The notes below the pieces were generated by a model. The model ran no database searches. It had not been told where the DNA came from and was given only the letters and a program-made list of their open reading frames with translations. From Atriophallophorus winterbourni (lineage: Eukaryota > Platyhelminthes > Trematoda > Plagiorchiida > Microphallidae): 64,000 nucleotides of DNA. The stretch covers positions 62,001 to 126,000 of the forward strand of contig JACCGJ010001294.1 in the NCBI GenBank assembly GCA_013407085.1, written 5' to 3'. Shown here one piece after another: positions 34,691 to 46,245 of the stretch; position 1 is the first letter of the stretch, and each line of letters opens with the position of its first letter. Position numbers and translations under genes: made by a program.

Positions 34691-36530
34691 CACATTTCCC
34701 ATCAACTGATTTTAAATGCTTGAACCCAGCCATCAATTTGTTTCATTAGTATCTCTTGAGATCTGAAGGTTCCATCAAGTTTCCTTCTTTAAACTAAGCT
34801 TCTTATTAAGGAATGTTTTCCAATCAAATTTATGAATTTGATGTGTATAATTTAAAAATTAATTTCATTGAGTATAATGCGAAGATATTATCCACAATAT
34901 TGGTTTTTATTATGTTTGGATAATACAAGTTCGGTTTGGCGATCAGAACATAGGTTGCTGCTCCTTCTAGAAAGGTGGAGCAAACAAAGCTATTCAAATG
35001 TGCCAGTCTGGAGAAAATTCATCAAAGCTTAATTGTGATCGATCAACCAGTGTACGGTAGCCTAGGTTGTTAGGTGTTACACTATAATGATGATGGTCAG
35101 GGGTTCGAATCCCACCCGAAGCGGACGATATGCACTGGGATGAGCTCCAATGAGAGTAAATATTTCGATGGGCTAGGCATGAATTATTGGTCACAAACGT
35201 TGATATTCTTCATTTTGTTTTTCATTTCTATTACCGCTTATACAATTCCGATGCATCAGTATCTATGTTGCATGTTGTAATTCTGAGCTCATCGGTTATA
35301 AGTCAAATGATAAATAGCTTTATATTCGAGAATAAAAAATGGGTATATTTGGCTTCATAGGAAGAACATGATTTGGTTGATCAATCAAAGGCTGTTCTGA
35401 TTGAAAGACGACAGAAAAATTGAAGTCATTCTTTCAACGTTCTTCCTTAAAATGTCTGCATATCATTTTATGCATTTTGTTTGTCGAACTGAAATTATCT
35501 TCAAATATTTTTGCTTTATCTCTTACTCCCTGTTGTTTCAAGTATCGTTGAAACAATTGATACTGTATTCACCAGATAAATGCACACAAAGAGAAACCGG
35601 TTCTAGCGTATCAGTTTGGGAAATGTGAATGTGAAATGTGTAAAACCGTCATTTCCATAATCATATCGTGTGACTTAGATAACTTTAATATTTAAATCAT
35701 CTGAAGTGTGATATCGACAATATGATTATTCGTGCCTTCCCAGTTAAATTGTGTTCACAACTATTTCAATTTTCTGATTATTACTGCGTCTAAACTTACT
35801 GCCTTCATATGATGTAAGTAAACATCCAGATATTCGTTGTACTACGGGAGTGTAGAGGATGTGAGCATCCAAAACTAATTATAATTGTTTTTACTCGACC
35901 CACCATCTCAAAGGAAAAGACAAAATTTATTTAATTTTCTTGTTGTTCAACCTCAATCTACTAACAAATAGCGCAACTACATTTCACTATAGCTAGCTAA
36001 AGTTTGCTTGCAACGGTTGAACAATTGCATGCGCTGAATCTGAAATGAAAGAAAATATGTGTAAACTTTATTTCTTTGGAATATGAATTTGAATGTGCTT
36101 TGAAAGGGCAACAATTGCGTTACAACATCTGGGACGTTAAACAACTCGAATCAATCTCACAATTTCAGCGAATTCAACGAAGTGACTTTGGTTTGTGATC
36201 TCTGTCATTTTAAATTCATAGTTTGAATGACAGTATCATTTAGATCAACATGAATACAAATAATTTGGTTCGCACTTCACAAATAAATTAATTTTCTGTA
36301 CTTTAATTACGAATATTCGTTTCGATTAAAATGTATACTCTGCAGATTAGCTATAAATGAATAAATAAAAAACCGAGTGGAAAGCTGAATAACTTAAGTT
36401 ACAAAAATATAATTTTGAAGCTTAAAATTAATTCTAATATTTTGTTTCAATGTTGGTCACATCTAGTTTGACACGGAAGAATCTTAACGAATATAGTTAA
36501 CTAAATCCTTGAACACGAACTACAATTTTT
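34691..36530. other. Mostly unassigned AT-rich sequence
   Basis: No convincing gene apart from a tRNA-like motif at about 35045-35125. It probably lies 3' of the micro-exon gene. Confidence 0.4.
35045..35125 (+). repeat. tRNA-like / SINE-like sequence with a perfect B box
   Basis: GGTTCGAATCC at 35101-35111 is a perfect RNA polymerase III B box, and TAGCCTAGGTTG (35058-35069) is A-box-like at a suitable distance. The T stem pairs in only three of five positions and the acceptor stem does not close, so it is not a functional tRNA. Its antisense reading gives GGIRTPD, a known signature of tRNA-derived repeats mistaken for protein. Confidence 0.45.
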
Positions 36531-36810
36531 CATTGTTTTAGCATATATTTATTGACCTGCTACAAGTAAATAGCTATCAGTTATGAAATCGATATTTTTG
36601 CACCCTTCTGAATATATCTTAATCATCTTTATTCTTCTTTCGTGTGGATTTGAATTTGAGTTATCGATCTACTATCTACACTACAAGAATTATTCAATGA
36701 CTTATCGCAAAATATCGGTGTGAATCTGATCTAGAAATCGCAATATTATTTCAGAAATGTCACCTCACGTGGAATGCTATTCGAAAAACAAAACTTACTT
36801 GTCCGCGTGT

Positions 36811-36823
36811 TTACAAACGTGAT
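36811..36823 (-). CDS. MEG candidate terminal exon with stop
   Basis: Acceptor TTTTGCTTTATGCCAG ends at 36824 (minus reading). Following exon 37613-37633 in phase, the frame reads LSRL and then TAA. AATAAA lies about 180 nt downstream (36633-36628). The same acceptor could also serve a 25-nt internal exon ending at a GTAAGT donor (36798-36793), but that would break the frame. Confidence 0.45.
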
Positions 36824-37612
36824 CTGGCATAAAGCAAAATTTACAGTGGGTTATCGTACATCATGCGTTGAAGCGTTAATGAAATTTATTATATCTGATC
36901 AGATTAAAAGTTGTAAAAATTCGAACATTTTGTTGTACGGCGAAACGCATATTTTATATTCGATAGATTGTCTGCCTACTAAGTGATTACATTAGCTTGG
37001 GATCAATCTGTCTTTTTTCCAATACGAAAACCCATAAATATTATAGTAATTCACAATATTCCAAAATTTCCGACGATTTTGCTTGTCATCTCTTTTACTA
37101 TACTCAAATTACTTCATACAGCGGATATGTAGTTAAGTCTAGGACAAACGAAAATATATTTAACCTAACGGGAACACATTATCACATGGATAACTTTTTT
37201 TCCCAAAATTGAGACGAGACATAAAATTTAGTATGTATTGAATCAAAAAATCCTATATAATGCCAATGCCAGATATGAAGTTGAATTGTTTCAAATTTTT
37301 ATCTGTGATTGTTTGAGAATAGTAAAATTCCTTGTGAATTTGCAATCTTGCAGTCGAGCGCACAGTTCTAACCAGCCGAAACTAGGATATAAATTGAGGC
37401 ACTTATCAAACAATGCATAATTTGGATTTATTCTGATGTAATATTTTTATATTTTACATTGAATGCTTATCTCGTTGTTTTTATTCTCAATTACCTACTT
37501 AATTCGATGACTTCATGATACGTTAAACTCGAGTAGTAAGCACGGATGTGTCTGATGCAATTTAAATCTCGAATACGGTATATTGATGGTTTTCGTATAA
37601 CGAATAACTCAC

Positions 37613-37633
37613 AGATGTCGCGTAGCATCTCTC
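37613..37633 (-). CDS. MEG micro-exon, 21 nt
   Basis: Acceptor TGTGTTTTATATCAG, donor GTGAGT. Adds RDATRH plus split codons in phase 2. Confidence 0.75.
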
Positions 37634-37709
37634 CTGATATAAAACACAGAATCGTTCGATTATTATATGAGGTTCAATGTTTTCGGATTACTCGATGAAT
37701 TAAACTTAC

Positions 37710-37730
37710 AATGATCTCATGATCCAACTG
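37710..37730 (-). CDS. MEG micro-exon, 21 nt
   Basis: Acceptor ATTTACTACAAACAG, donor GTAAGT. Adds SWIMRS. A CAGCAG at the acceptor allows an 18-nt alternative. Confidence 0.7.
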
Positions 37731-37821
37731 CTGTTTGTAGTAAATTAAATGTAGTTTATTTAGTTTTGTTTAGGAACACATGTTAAATGTTGATTAAGAA
37801 TGAAGTTTATCAACAACTCAC

Positions 37822-37845
37822 TAATCCTGTTTAGATAGCTGAATA
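37822..37845 (-). CDS. MEG micro-exon, 24 nt
   Basis: Acceptor CATTACAATTTTAG, donor GTGAGT. Adds IQLSKQD. Closed in phase 0, open in phase 2. Confidence 0.7.
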
Positions 37846-38400
37846 CTAAAATTGTAATGAAATTAGGAATTAATTGGTAAAACTCGCCAAGAGTTCCATA
37901 ATAATTTTATTGCAAACTTAAAGATGGCATTCACTACGAAGCATAGTTCATTAGTTAATTTTAAGAGCCTAGTTTTGCTTCGCAAGTATATAGAAAAAAA
38001 TATTTGCGGGAAACGAACACTTGATTGAAATTCTCTCTGTCCCGATTTAAAAATTTTTACACCCGCGCTGCACGAATGATTCATGAAGAAAATCTTTCGA
38101 AAAAGGTAAGTGATTTTTCATCAAACCAAGTGTAGAAATCTTGAACAGGTACATATTTAGGAGATAACCCAATTGATTTAATATAAAAACGCGTGGGTTG
38201 ATTGTCAAGTTGACTCATCAATATTAAATCAAATATCTCACTAAATTCGAATTCTTTTTGCTTGTAATTTAGGGATGCTTCAAAAGCAATTTTATCCAAT
38301 GCATGACAGTATTAGACATGATGAACACAAATATGATGAAAGTAGTTTAATATTATTCAAGCAAATTTCGCACAGTATGTTCATAATTACTGTAACTTAC

Positions 38401-38421
38401 ACTTCATCTGTGCAAATGCAA
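38401..38421 (-). CDS. MEG micro-exon, 21 nt
   Basis: Acceptor TCGATGTATTCCCAAG, donor GTAAGT. Adds CICTDE, the only Cys pair in the micro-exon series. An internal TTGCACAG would give a 7-nt, frame-breaking exon instead. Confidence 0.6.
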
Positions 38422-38539
38422 CTTGGGAATACATCGAAAATTATATTATTAACATTAGATGAGTAATACAGCATATCTATGTATATATATTGATTGTTAT
38501 ATGCACATAGGTTTTTATTATTGTATTCATAATGTATGT

Positions 38540-38586
38540 ATGAATCTATGTATTCATGCATGCATGTATGTATGTATGTATGTATG
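38540..38586. repeat. (ATGT)n-like microsatellite
   Basis: Imperfect ATGT/ATGC repeats in a MEG intron. Confidence 0.9.
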
Positions 38587-38825
38587 ATTGTAAATTTTTA
38601 TACAATTATACATATGCAATTATTCATTTAAATGCAAAATACTGAAAACCATTTTCCGCTTTAAATCTTGACTTCCTGTGTCAAAACAATATTTCTTGGA
38701 GTCTTAATTGATTACCATCATTGATTTTATCCTATAAATTTGGTTTGTTCATACAAACTGTCAATTTAAACGAAAGTTTATTTACGCAGATCAAATATAT
38801 TTTATATTACTGCCAGTTTACTTAC

Positions 38826-38846
38826 GAATCTCGTAAAAAAATTTCA
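38826..38846 (-). CDS. MEG micro-exon, 21 nt
   Basis: Acceptor CATATTTGTTTACAG, donor GTAAGT. Adds EIFLRD. It begins with TGA, so phase 0 is closed, while phase 2 is open. Confidence 0.8.
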
Positions 38847-38925
38847 CTGTAAACAAATATGTGATATTTCACAGTTAATCACGAAATGAAGTTTATCGTG
38901 TATGCAAACAATTTCGAAAACTTAC

Positions 38926-38946
38926 AGTTTCTGTGCGATCAAATAA
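38926..38946 (-). CDS. MEG micro-exon, 21 nt
   Basis: Acceptor TTTTACTTAATCCCAG, donor GTAAGT. Adds YLIAQK. Confidence 0.75.
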
Positions 38947-39146
38947 CTGGGATTAAGTAAAACAGATTTAAATGAATATCAATATATAAATAACGATAAT
39001 AAAAAGCGTAGCGGAGCATTTTTGATGGGCAATATCACAAAGAAGGCAATTCCACCGGTATGATTTCTTGTTCCAAGGATTTTGATAGGTGAATATTTAA
39101 GATAAATTTTAAAAAGCAGATTTCAAAATCACCATCTGGACGTTAC

Positions 39147-39152
39147 TGTATT
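39147..39152 (-). CDS. Possible MEG micro-exon, 6 nt
   Basis: Acceptor ATACCGTTTTTAG, donor GTAACG. Six-base exons occur in known MEGs, but so short a match can arise by chance. Confidence 0.25.
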
Positions 39153-39499
39153 CTAAAAACGGTATACGTACTCAATTTAAGCAGAGGTTTTATGAAGAGC
39201 CTTTTCAAAATCATTATTAAAAATGTGCAAGTGTAGTGGATTCGAAACCGAACCTTAATATTCGTATTGGAACATTATATTTGCTTTGCCACCTTGTTAT
39301 CACTGGATTGATTGACACTCGATTATACTGAGTGTCTCACATTTCTGCTGCATCATGTAGCATTACTGCTCAAAAAGGTCGATTGTATATCCCCAATGGC
39401 ACGGAATTTAACAGTAATCTTGAGAATAAATGGCACATATATAAATGCATTTATGCGTCAAATAGGTTTCAGTAATTTATGTCAAACACGGTTTCAATA

Positions 39500-39640
39500 A
39501 AACATAAACATACATTATCATGTGTTGCTCACATCCACCGACATTGCACTACACTACCGGTTTCTGGCTGTTTGCCGTCATCAGGTGGAAACAGTAAGAT
39601 TAACATCAGTGAGCCTTGAAACAGTGGATAAATGTACACA
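39500..39640 (-). repeat. Dispersed repeat with hammerhead-like core, best copy
   Basis: On the minus strand: CCACTGTTTCAAGGCTCAC, then TCCAC, core CTGATGA (39584-39578), a GGC/GCC helix II with an A-rich loop, and GAAAC (39564-39560). After about 18 nt comes GTC followed by GGTGGA, which can pair with TCCACC. It lies in a MEG intron. Other copies are at 11351-12000, 43900-44330 and 55550-55650. Confidence 0.5.
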
Positions 39641-39790
39641 CTGGTAAATACATCAATTATTCGTAATGTTAAAATGTGACATTCTTTATTCTCGATGTTA
39701 CACTCTACCAGCTAGAGCTGCTTCTTTCTGCTGGATTCGATTATTGATAGTGGTTCTGCGCAGATGAAAAAATATCAATTAAAACATTAC

Positions 39791-39811
39791 TTGTTCCTCC
39801 GATAAACATTT
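39791..39811 (-). CDS. MEG micro-exon, 21 nt (weaker)
   Basis: Acceptor ACATTTATAAAATGAG, donor GTAATG. Both sites are weaker than in the other exons. Adds NVYRRN in phase 2. Confidence 0.45.
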
Positions 39812-39874
39812 CTCATTTTATAAATGTAATATAGCTAACCCGAATTCTAATTATAATGTTATGTTGGAACTCAC

Positions 39875-39895
39875 AGATAATTTCCCAAACCGAAG
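39875..39895 (-). CDS. MEG micro-exon, 21 nt
   Basis: Acceptor GCTATTGAATTAAAAG, donor GTGAGT. Adds FGLGNY. Confidence 0.65.
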
Positions 39896-40335
39896 CTTTT
39901 AATTCAATAGCGAAAAATGCATTAGTCAGGCAAAGTATTGCTAATAAAATATTTTAGGTATGTTTGAGTTATTATTCTGTCTATGTCAAAAGATTACATG
40001 ATACGAAATACGTTTATTTACCCTGAATTTCAATGTAACAATTACGGTAAGTCGGCCTTTAATAAAGTAAAGCTCCAACGTTTAACATGTCATATATTTC
40101 GCGGAATATATTTCCTTTATGCCTGGGAGGTATGTGATGAAATGTCACGCAAATGAGGACATTTTCTTCATCCAATTTTGTTCAGTAAGCAACACATCAT
40201 TTTTAAAACAATTCCGCTATTGAACAGTGATAGATATACGTTTACATCATTCCACTATTCGAGTTTTCAACGATTTGAGGTTGAAATGTTATTACTTTAC
40301 AACAACACCTCCAAATATTGAAGTAATGAATTTCA

Positions 40336-40432
40336 GGCGGTAACGGAAGCAGCGGCAGACCGGAACCACTGTCGTGGGGTTGTCTTCTCCTCATGTGCCA
40401 CCCGGCACGGAGAGGACTGAGTGAGTGAGTGA
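40336..40432 (+). mobile_element. RTE-like LINE, tail-only copy
   Basis: About 97 bp matching the 3' end of the RTE copy at 2513-3345 (from CGGTAACGGAAGCAGCGG to CACGGAGAGGACT). It ends in (TGAG)n, a microsatellite-type tail typical of RTE elements. It is an extreme 5' truncation in a MEG intron. Confidence 0.85.
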
Positions 40433-40739
40433 TAGCAATTACGGTTAACAGTGACTCGACGAACAATACATAAGCTAGAAATACAATAAAATAAGATATG
40501 TCGAAGTGTCGCTTTCCCAATATACTCTTAAATCAATTGTCATAGTAGATTCTTTCGGTAGCCACAATTCTATAGACAAGAATAATTTAGCGCCGCATCC
40601 TCATTTGGGTAATGTCACCTAAACCTAGACTTTGCATTCAAGCGGTTTACGGAAAATCGCAAAAAACATAGGTAACTTTGTTGCGCTGTGTTATACTATA
40701 TTGGAGAAAGCTATATACTCTGCCTTTCGATATACATTC

Positions 40740-42400
40740 TGGCAGTGAACCTTGCTATTCAGGATTCCACTTATCAATAATTGAATGGTCATTCACGAAC
40801 CCAGCCCCTTAAGGAGTTACTGTTTATAAGTCGGTATGTCAAAGACATGATTTGGCAAATGTGGAGCATATTGCGTTTACGTGTGTTTGATGTCATATCA
40901 TTTAGAGCATCAACGAATAGAATAAAATTTGACGACATGAGAATGTGGTTAATAATGTATAAATATGAGAATATGAAGCGGAAATAGCACAGATCCGCGT
41001 GAAACTCCGCAGTATTCTTATTTGAAAGCACTCCATTTACTCTTGTGTGGCGATTTGACAACTAGAAACACAACCACTATTGAAGTGTATCACAGAATGT
41101 TAAACCTTCAAGCTTCTGACAAAGTAGATGGTGTTTGACTCTGTTAAAAGATCTGGAATTCTCCAAGTAACAAGCGTGAATGCAATTATATCTATTCAAC
41201 TCACTCTTCCAGTCGTTAAATGCGCGGGTGGCAGTGTGGATGAGCTCCCACTGCTTTCTTATGGCGCAAGTCTTAAATAGCCTCTTACAACCAAGTCCAG
41301 CTACTGGCCTGCACGAGTGGCTCCCCGAACTCGGCGAAATTGCTTCTACGAACACGAGAAGTGGTGATGGCGAGTGACTGGCTTCTGAAAATCAGTTTCC
41401 TCCGGGCAGATTGAGATCGTTAGCCTGGAAGGGATTTCATCTAAGTGAAGGAAAAGCCTGATTTTAACCTCGCTAACTTACGGGATACCCGATCGCGGGA
41501 AATGATCCGGGAGAAAACCCTGATGGGAAAATCTAGAGCAGTGTCTCGTATACGTTTAGTTGGTACACACCACTTCTTTCTGGCAAGTCCCTGCTGCCTT
41601 GCAGATCGCACTTTGTTGTGCAGAGGTTAGAGAAGCTGACTGGAACAAACGCCCAGTCGTGACTGGGGACTCCGCTTTGCAACCAAATTCCTGAGACTCT
41701 TCATTGAAGCTGATTCTTCCTCCAGAAGAAGATATTCGCACGAAAGTAAATTGAAGTGATATTGAAATCCATTCTGCGATGCCGTAAACAATTAACGCAT
41801 TTCAAATTTTGAGACCATTCTTTTTGAGGCTATACTATCTAAGACATTACCAATTAAAGGTATAAGTATGACGGCACGATAATTTCCAGTGTCAGCTCGG
41901 CAGCCGCTTTGAAGATAGGTGTAATCTTGCCGGATTTCTATTATTTTGTTGCCACTTCCTTGAGCAATGTATAATTAAGCTTGCTGGAAAGCAGTTCACT
42001 TAGCTGACAATGACTGCACCTAAGGCCTATTGGTGGGATGCCATCCAAACCTGCGGAGTTTCGTACATTCTGTTTAACCAGTTAAACAGTGGCAATCACT
42101 CTATGTATCAACATGTTTCCCGAAGTCTAGATTCCTAAGTCACCGGAATACCACAACGTTCCACTGAAAATTTTGTCACCAAAACTTCAGAGTAATAAAT
42201 TGCGAGAAACTTCGAGGTTTCCAAAGCGGCAACAGCAAGATTTTCACCATTTTGTATGGCGAAAATATCTTGTTTGATCTTTGCTCACGTGTTCACGATT
42301 TTGTATAGTTTCTTACAGCTGCCTATCAATTTCGACAGCAGCATCAATTGGTGCGATTCTTCATACTTTGGAATAAGGTTAATGTCATGGTTTTGATTCT
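40740..42400 (-). mobile_element. CR1-like reverse transcriptase, split by another element
   Basis: Read down the minus strand: NVRNSAGLDGIPPIGLR (42070-42010), GKITPIFKA (41930), GNYRAVILIPLIGNVLDSI (41890-41830). After an interruption (about 41764-41256) come WELIHTATRAFNDWKSELNRYNCIHACYLENSRSFNRV and FILFVDALND in place of the FADD motif (about 40920). All RT motifs are in order but frame-broken. Confidence 0.7.
41256..41764 (+). mobile_element. GC-rich insertion, possible family C leader
   Basis: It interrupts the CR1-like RT. Its layout resembles the family C leader near 13690-13800: GGCGA..GACTGGCTTCTGAAAATCAG, TCCGGGCAG, and a GAAGGAAAAGCCT block. The similarity is patchy, so the assignment is tentative. 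Confidence 0.4.
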
Positions 42401-42659
42401 TAAGTAATTGATTCTAAGTAATGGGAATATTCTTAGCTTTAGGCTGCATCCACGCTACTCGCTTCAGTATTATTCACTTGGTTGTTCAGCTGCAAATAAC
42501 AAAAAGCAGTTTCCGTTGGTATTTTTGAAAAGATTTGCGAGTTCTCGTCAGTATTCAGTTTCTCAATCGCTTGAAATTACGTTCAATAAACAACACAGAA
42601 TTCACCCTCGAGGAAGAACTTGGTTGGTGTTTAAATGCTAAATTCTGGTGAAACTTGTA
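42401..42659. other. No gene seen
   Basis: A 77-codon plus-strand open stretch here (42408-42641) shows no motif. Confidence 0.3.
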
Positions 42660-43030
42660 TTAATGGTGTGGTCTACCGCCCCAATTAATCTACTGAATCA
42701 CACAGCGGAATGTTGATCTAAGTGATAAAGTGCTTGACTCACACTCATCAAGCAACAATATTTATTGTATGTGATTGTACCTTGCCTACACTTTATCTCA
42801 GGGACGATCACAACCCATAAACGATCCAAATTGGATTTAGACATGCATTAATTTGCGTCTCCATATACAATCGTGTTAACGAATGTACTCATTGAACAGC
42901 TTATGATCACCTCTCCGTGTTGGATTTGGTGATAAATCAAAAGGACAATTTGTCGGAGCAACCACTCCACTGATTCTCAGTGACTATTCAGTACTGTATT
43001 TCGACTTTGTATGCATTACTCAAACCTCGC
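42660..43030 (+). mobile_element. CR1-like endonuclease fragment
   Basis: NGVVYRPN, then FIVCDCTLPTLYLRDDHNP (GDFNLP motif altered), SIYNRVNECTH and SVLDLVINQKDN, all family E-like endonuclease blocks, on the plus strand and so opposite to the neighbouring RT. Stops interrupt it. Confidence 0.6.
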
Positions 43031-43899
43031 TTGCTATGAACGGGGTAGTTTGCGGGGAAGATAAATTTGACCATATTGGACACTGGTGCAGATTTTACCG
43101 TTGTCGGATTAATTACATAAAACCTGATTCGGAATAATTATTACTGCTTACTGAGTGCTAGTCAAGCGCTAAAGCAATTGGATCAATTTTTCGTTAAATT
43201 TATGCGAACAAGCGACCATGTAGCAAACAAGCGCCTCTACACAACTTTAACGCACAAACATTTCATTTACATTAACTTTTGATTTACCCTATTTATACCT
43301 ATGGCATTTCAGAATGTGAATATTGGCTTTCTACGTCTCCCGACTATAGTCATTAATCGTAATTCAATCTGTACCCCGTCCGACCAAGTTTTGATTTGAA
43401 CCCACATGACAAAACGTACCTATAGCAGGAACTTCCAATCAAAGCCACAGAACACACTCTTTTGATCTCTTTCTTCTTTTAATTTACTAACATACCTCGT
43501 CACTCATCGACTCGTTTAAACTTCCATTTCTAACATTAGGGGAACTAAACTCATTGTGTGCCCAAGCAAAACTTCAGCCTTCAGTCGATCTATCGCTGGT
43601 CTACTAAAACCACATAAATAATTCAAACTGGATATCTCTACCGTAATCATTTGAGTAGAATACCATGTTGCTGTAAGGTGCAAGGATATTTTCATCAATT
43701 CTACCAATATGTTTGACAGTCTGATCTTTTTACATATAAATCTAATAAAGTATGTCGTGTTCGCGGATGTCATCCGTGGCCAACCATAAATTGGATCCTA
43801 AAACGTTGTGCAAACATGAATCCCTTTTTTTACGATGATCAAAATGAATGTAGGCAAATATTGAAGTTAACCGTGAAAATTATTTGTAGATTGAACAAT
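43031..43899. other. Unassigned
   Basis: Intronic AT-rich sequence. A minus-strand open stretch (43773-43516) shows no motif. Confidence 0.4.
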
Positions 43900-44330
43900 T
43901 TGGGCATGTATGCCACTGTTGGACAAGGTTGGTAAACCCAACCTGTTCAATCAATTGAGCACACACTCATGTAGACAGGGTTTGCACGCATGACCTCGAA
44001 CGAACAAGCTTATTTGCCTGCATTTCCATCGTGCACTCCATGACCGTTTATGTTCTGTTTGCAATTATCAGGTAGGGACTATAGAGATCATAATCCGCAA
44101 GCGCTTGAAACCGTGAAAGAATGATAAAAATTTGCCCTTTGTGTTTGCATACATACAAACCTTATTCAACAGTGGCATCATGTTTACCAGTCTGCCACTG
44201 TTTCAAGCACATGTAGAACATGATAGTACTGCCAATATCTGAGGAGTGTAAACAGCACGAAACCTGTCGTGGTGTGTGTGTGATGGAAATGCATATAAAT
44301 GATCTTATTCCGACATTACTTGATGCCAGT
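43900..44330 (+). repeat. Dispersed repeat with hammerhead-like core
   Basis: Carries CCACTGTT twice (43918, 44200). Then CTGAGGA (44239-44245), a GTG/CAC helix, GAAAC (44259-44263) and GTC soon after. Core bases fit CTGANGA...GAAA, but no helix I partner was found. Confidence 0.45.
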
Positions 44331-44591
44331 ATATCGCAGATGGAATCGGGTTAGCTGTATCAAATCTTGTAATTACAGGAATTGACAACACATTTGTTGA
44401 CAAATGCAAAATATCCCATTTTGTCGAAACAGTATGTACACAAAAATATCGAGTTGTTAAGATTCATTTGAAATGCTTTGCATGGGTTGATCAAAACATA
44501 TTAGCCGTTCGTAGCATTAGTGAATTGACTTTCGAAAGAAGCTAATTTTGAGAATGAAGTAAATACTCAATGAAAAAAAATGTTGACTCAC

Positions 44592-44615
44592 ATATTCAAT
44601 TCATCATGTTTATTG
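44592..44615 (-). CDS. MEG micro-exon, 24 nt
   Basis: Acceptor TTCATAATGCTTTTAG, donor GTGAGT. Stops close phases 0 and 1, and only phase 2 is open. Adds NKHDELN. Confidence 0.8.
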
Positions 44616-45851
44616 CTAAAAGCATTATGAAAAAATCGGTAGTTGAAAGATAGTATACCTCTGTATTAAAAACTAATTTCCACGAACGTTCATTCTCAGA
44701 TATTTTTATGATTATTATTTTTTTGGTTTGAAATATTGAAACTGTTGTTCACACACTGCATTTTATTCCCGGAAGATGAACATAATGTTAGAGTACTTCG
44801 AAACTATTCTTCAAATTATGAATGAGTATTGAAAATATACAGTTAATCATGACACAATTCATCTACGAAACCTAATCTTAAAAATCAGTAGTTCCGAAAA
44901 TAAAATTGCAATAATATTTTCTGTTATTTCTGTATATCCATTAACAGTTCCGTCCGTAGAATTGCCTGAAAACTTTCATTGTCAATAAAAGCTAATTTAC
45001 CATCAGTGCTCATTATATAATTCACATTTTTAAATTATCAAATACTGGGTTTGTTTTGCCTAGTCGGTAAAATTTCAGATGGACACTAAACCAATATGAT
45101 ATGAAAAATCAACCAAGTTGAACATTTGCTAATTCTCTCTACAAAATCCGTTGTATTTGGATGACGCTGGTAGACAGAACCAAAGCGATCTCGTAAGTGA
45201 AGCTGAGACTATCAATCCGAACAGATTTATGAAATATTAGCCTATGATATAATTGAAATATTTTCACGAAAATTTGCTCGAGTAAAAGAAAAGTCGTGTT
45301 CTACTTATTCCAATTAATATTATCCTGTTTGATCTTCATATTAAGGTCTCACTCTGTGAATAATTTATCCAGGTGACCTTTTGTTCAAAATATATTTATT
45401 GTTGACACGTTCAAAAAATAGAATACTTTTATGAATAAAAATACATCTGACGACGAAATTTCACACGTATATTGTTCATTTCCGTTGAGTCCGCAATGAA
45501 TCAGAATCTTAGCGAAAACCCAAAAATACTATCATTCCAAGCAACCTGCCATCCTGTTTAATCGGATCACAAATTCTAATGATTTCTGGAGTTTCGCTGC
45601 AGAAGCAAAAGTTTCCTGGATATCTGGTATAAATTGCGCAAGTGCTATTAATATGACAAATTTACCTCAACTTTAAAATACAATTTTGTAATGCGAATTT
45701 CCGTCGAGCTCGATAAATGGGAAGAATCTTATCTAACTGTTCAGATTATATAAAAGTTCAGAACAAATGTTAAAACAAACCATTTTAACTAATTTTTAAA
45801 AAAAGTAAGAAACATTACTTTCGAAAAATGTTATTGAAAATATAATCTTAC

Positions 45852-45869
45852 ATGTACCCACGAGTCAAG
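45852..45869 (-). CDS. MEG micro-exon, 18 nt
   Basis: Acceptor CTATTTTACGCAAG, donor GTAAGA. Phase 1 is closed. Adds LTRGY in phase 2. Confidence 0.7.
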
Positions 45870-46195
45870 CTTGCGTAAAATAGAAAAGAAATTATCATTT
45901 AAACATAAAACTAATCGTTTAATTCCTTGAGCGCCTACAATTAACGTTGATAGAGTTAGCGTATTAGTCGAACAATTTAAAAAGTGATCTGTCGAATAAA
46001 ACTCGGAAACCTCTTTATTTTCTATCTAAGGTTCAACGGTATTTGTATATTCATGTTATCCACAGGCTTGAATACTCATGCATAAATAACATGTTGGTAT
46101 TCGAAGCAACAAAATTGAGGCAAATATCGGAAAAGCTTAGTGTAAAACAACAGGCTTATCCAAATACACTAACAATGCACATGTAGATGCGGTGA

Positions 46196-46245
46196 AACGC
46201 ATACTAATACTAATACTAATACTAATACTTATACTAATACTTGCT
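46196..46245. repeat. (ACTAAT)n hexamer repeat
   Basis: Seven imperfect units in a MEG intron. Confidence 0.9.

Noticed and set aside
36774..37420. Three consecutive plus-strand open frames in three different frames
   Set aside because: No introns of plausible size between them and no homology; judged chance.
38081..38299. Minus-strand 75-codon open stretch within the MEG span
   Set aside because: Not bounded by splice sites that keep phase 2, far longer than the other exons and unrecognised.
39312..39500. Plus-strand candidate exon reading GRLYIPNGTEFNSN
   Set aside because: Protein-like, but no family, no firm donor and it stands alone. It could be intronic chance.
43152..43157. 6-nt minus-strand interval with AG and GTAAGC
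   Set aside because: Phase-neutral and possible, but too short to support without transcripts.
43516..43773. 85-codon minus-strand open frame
   Set aside because: No motif, no phase-compatible splice sites; left unassigned.
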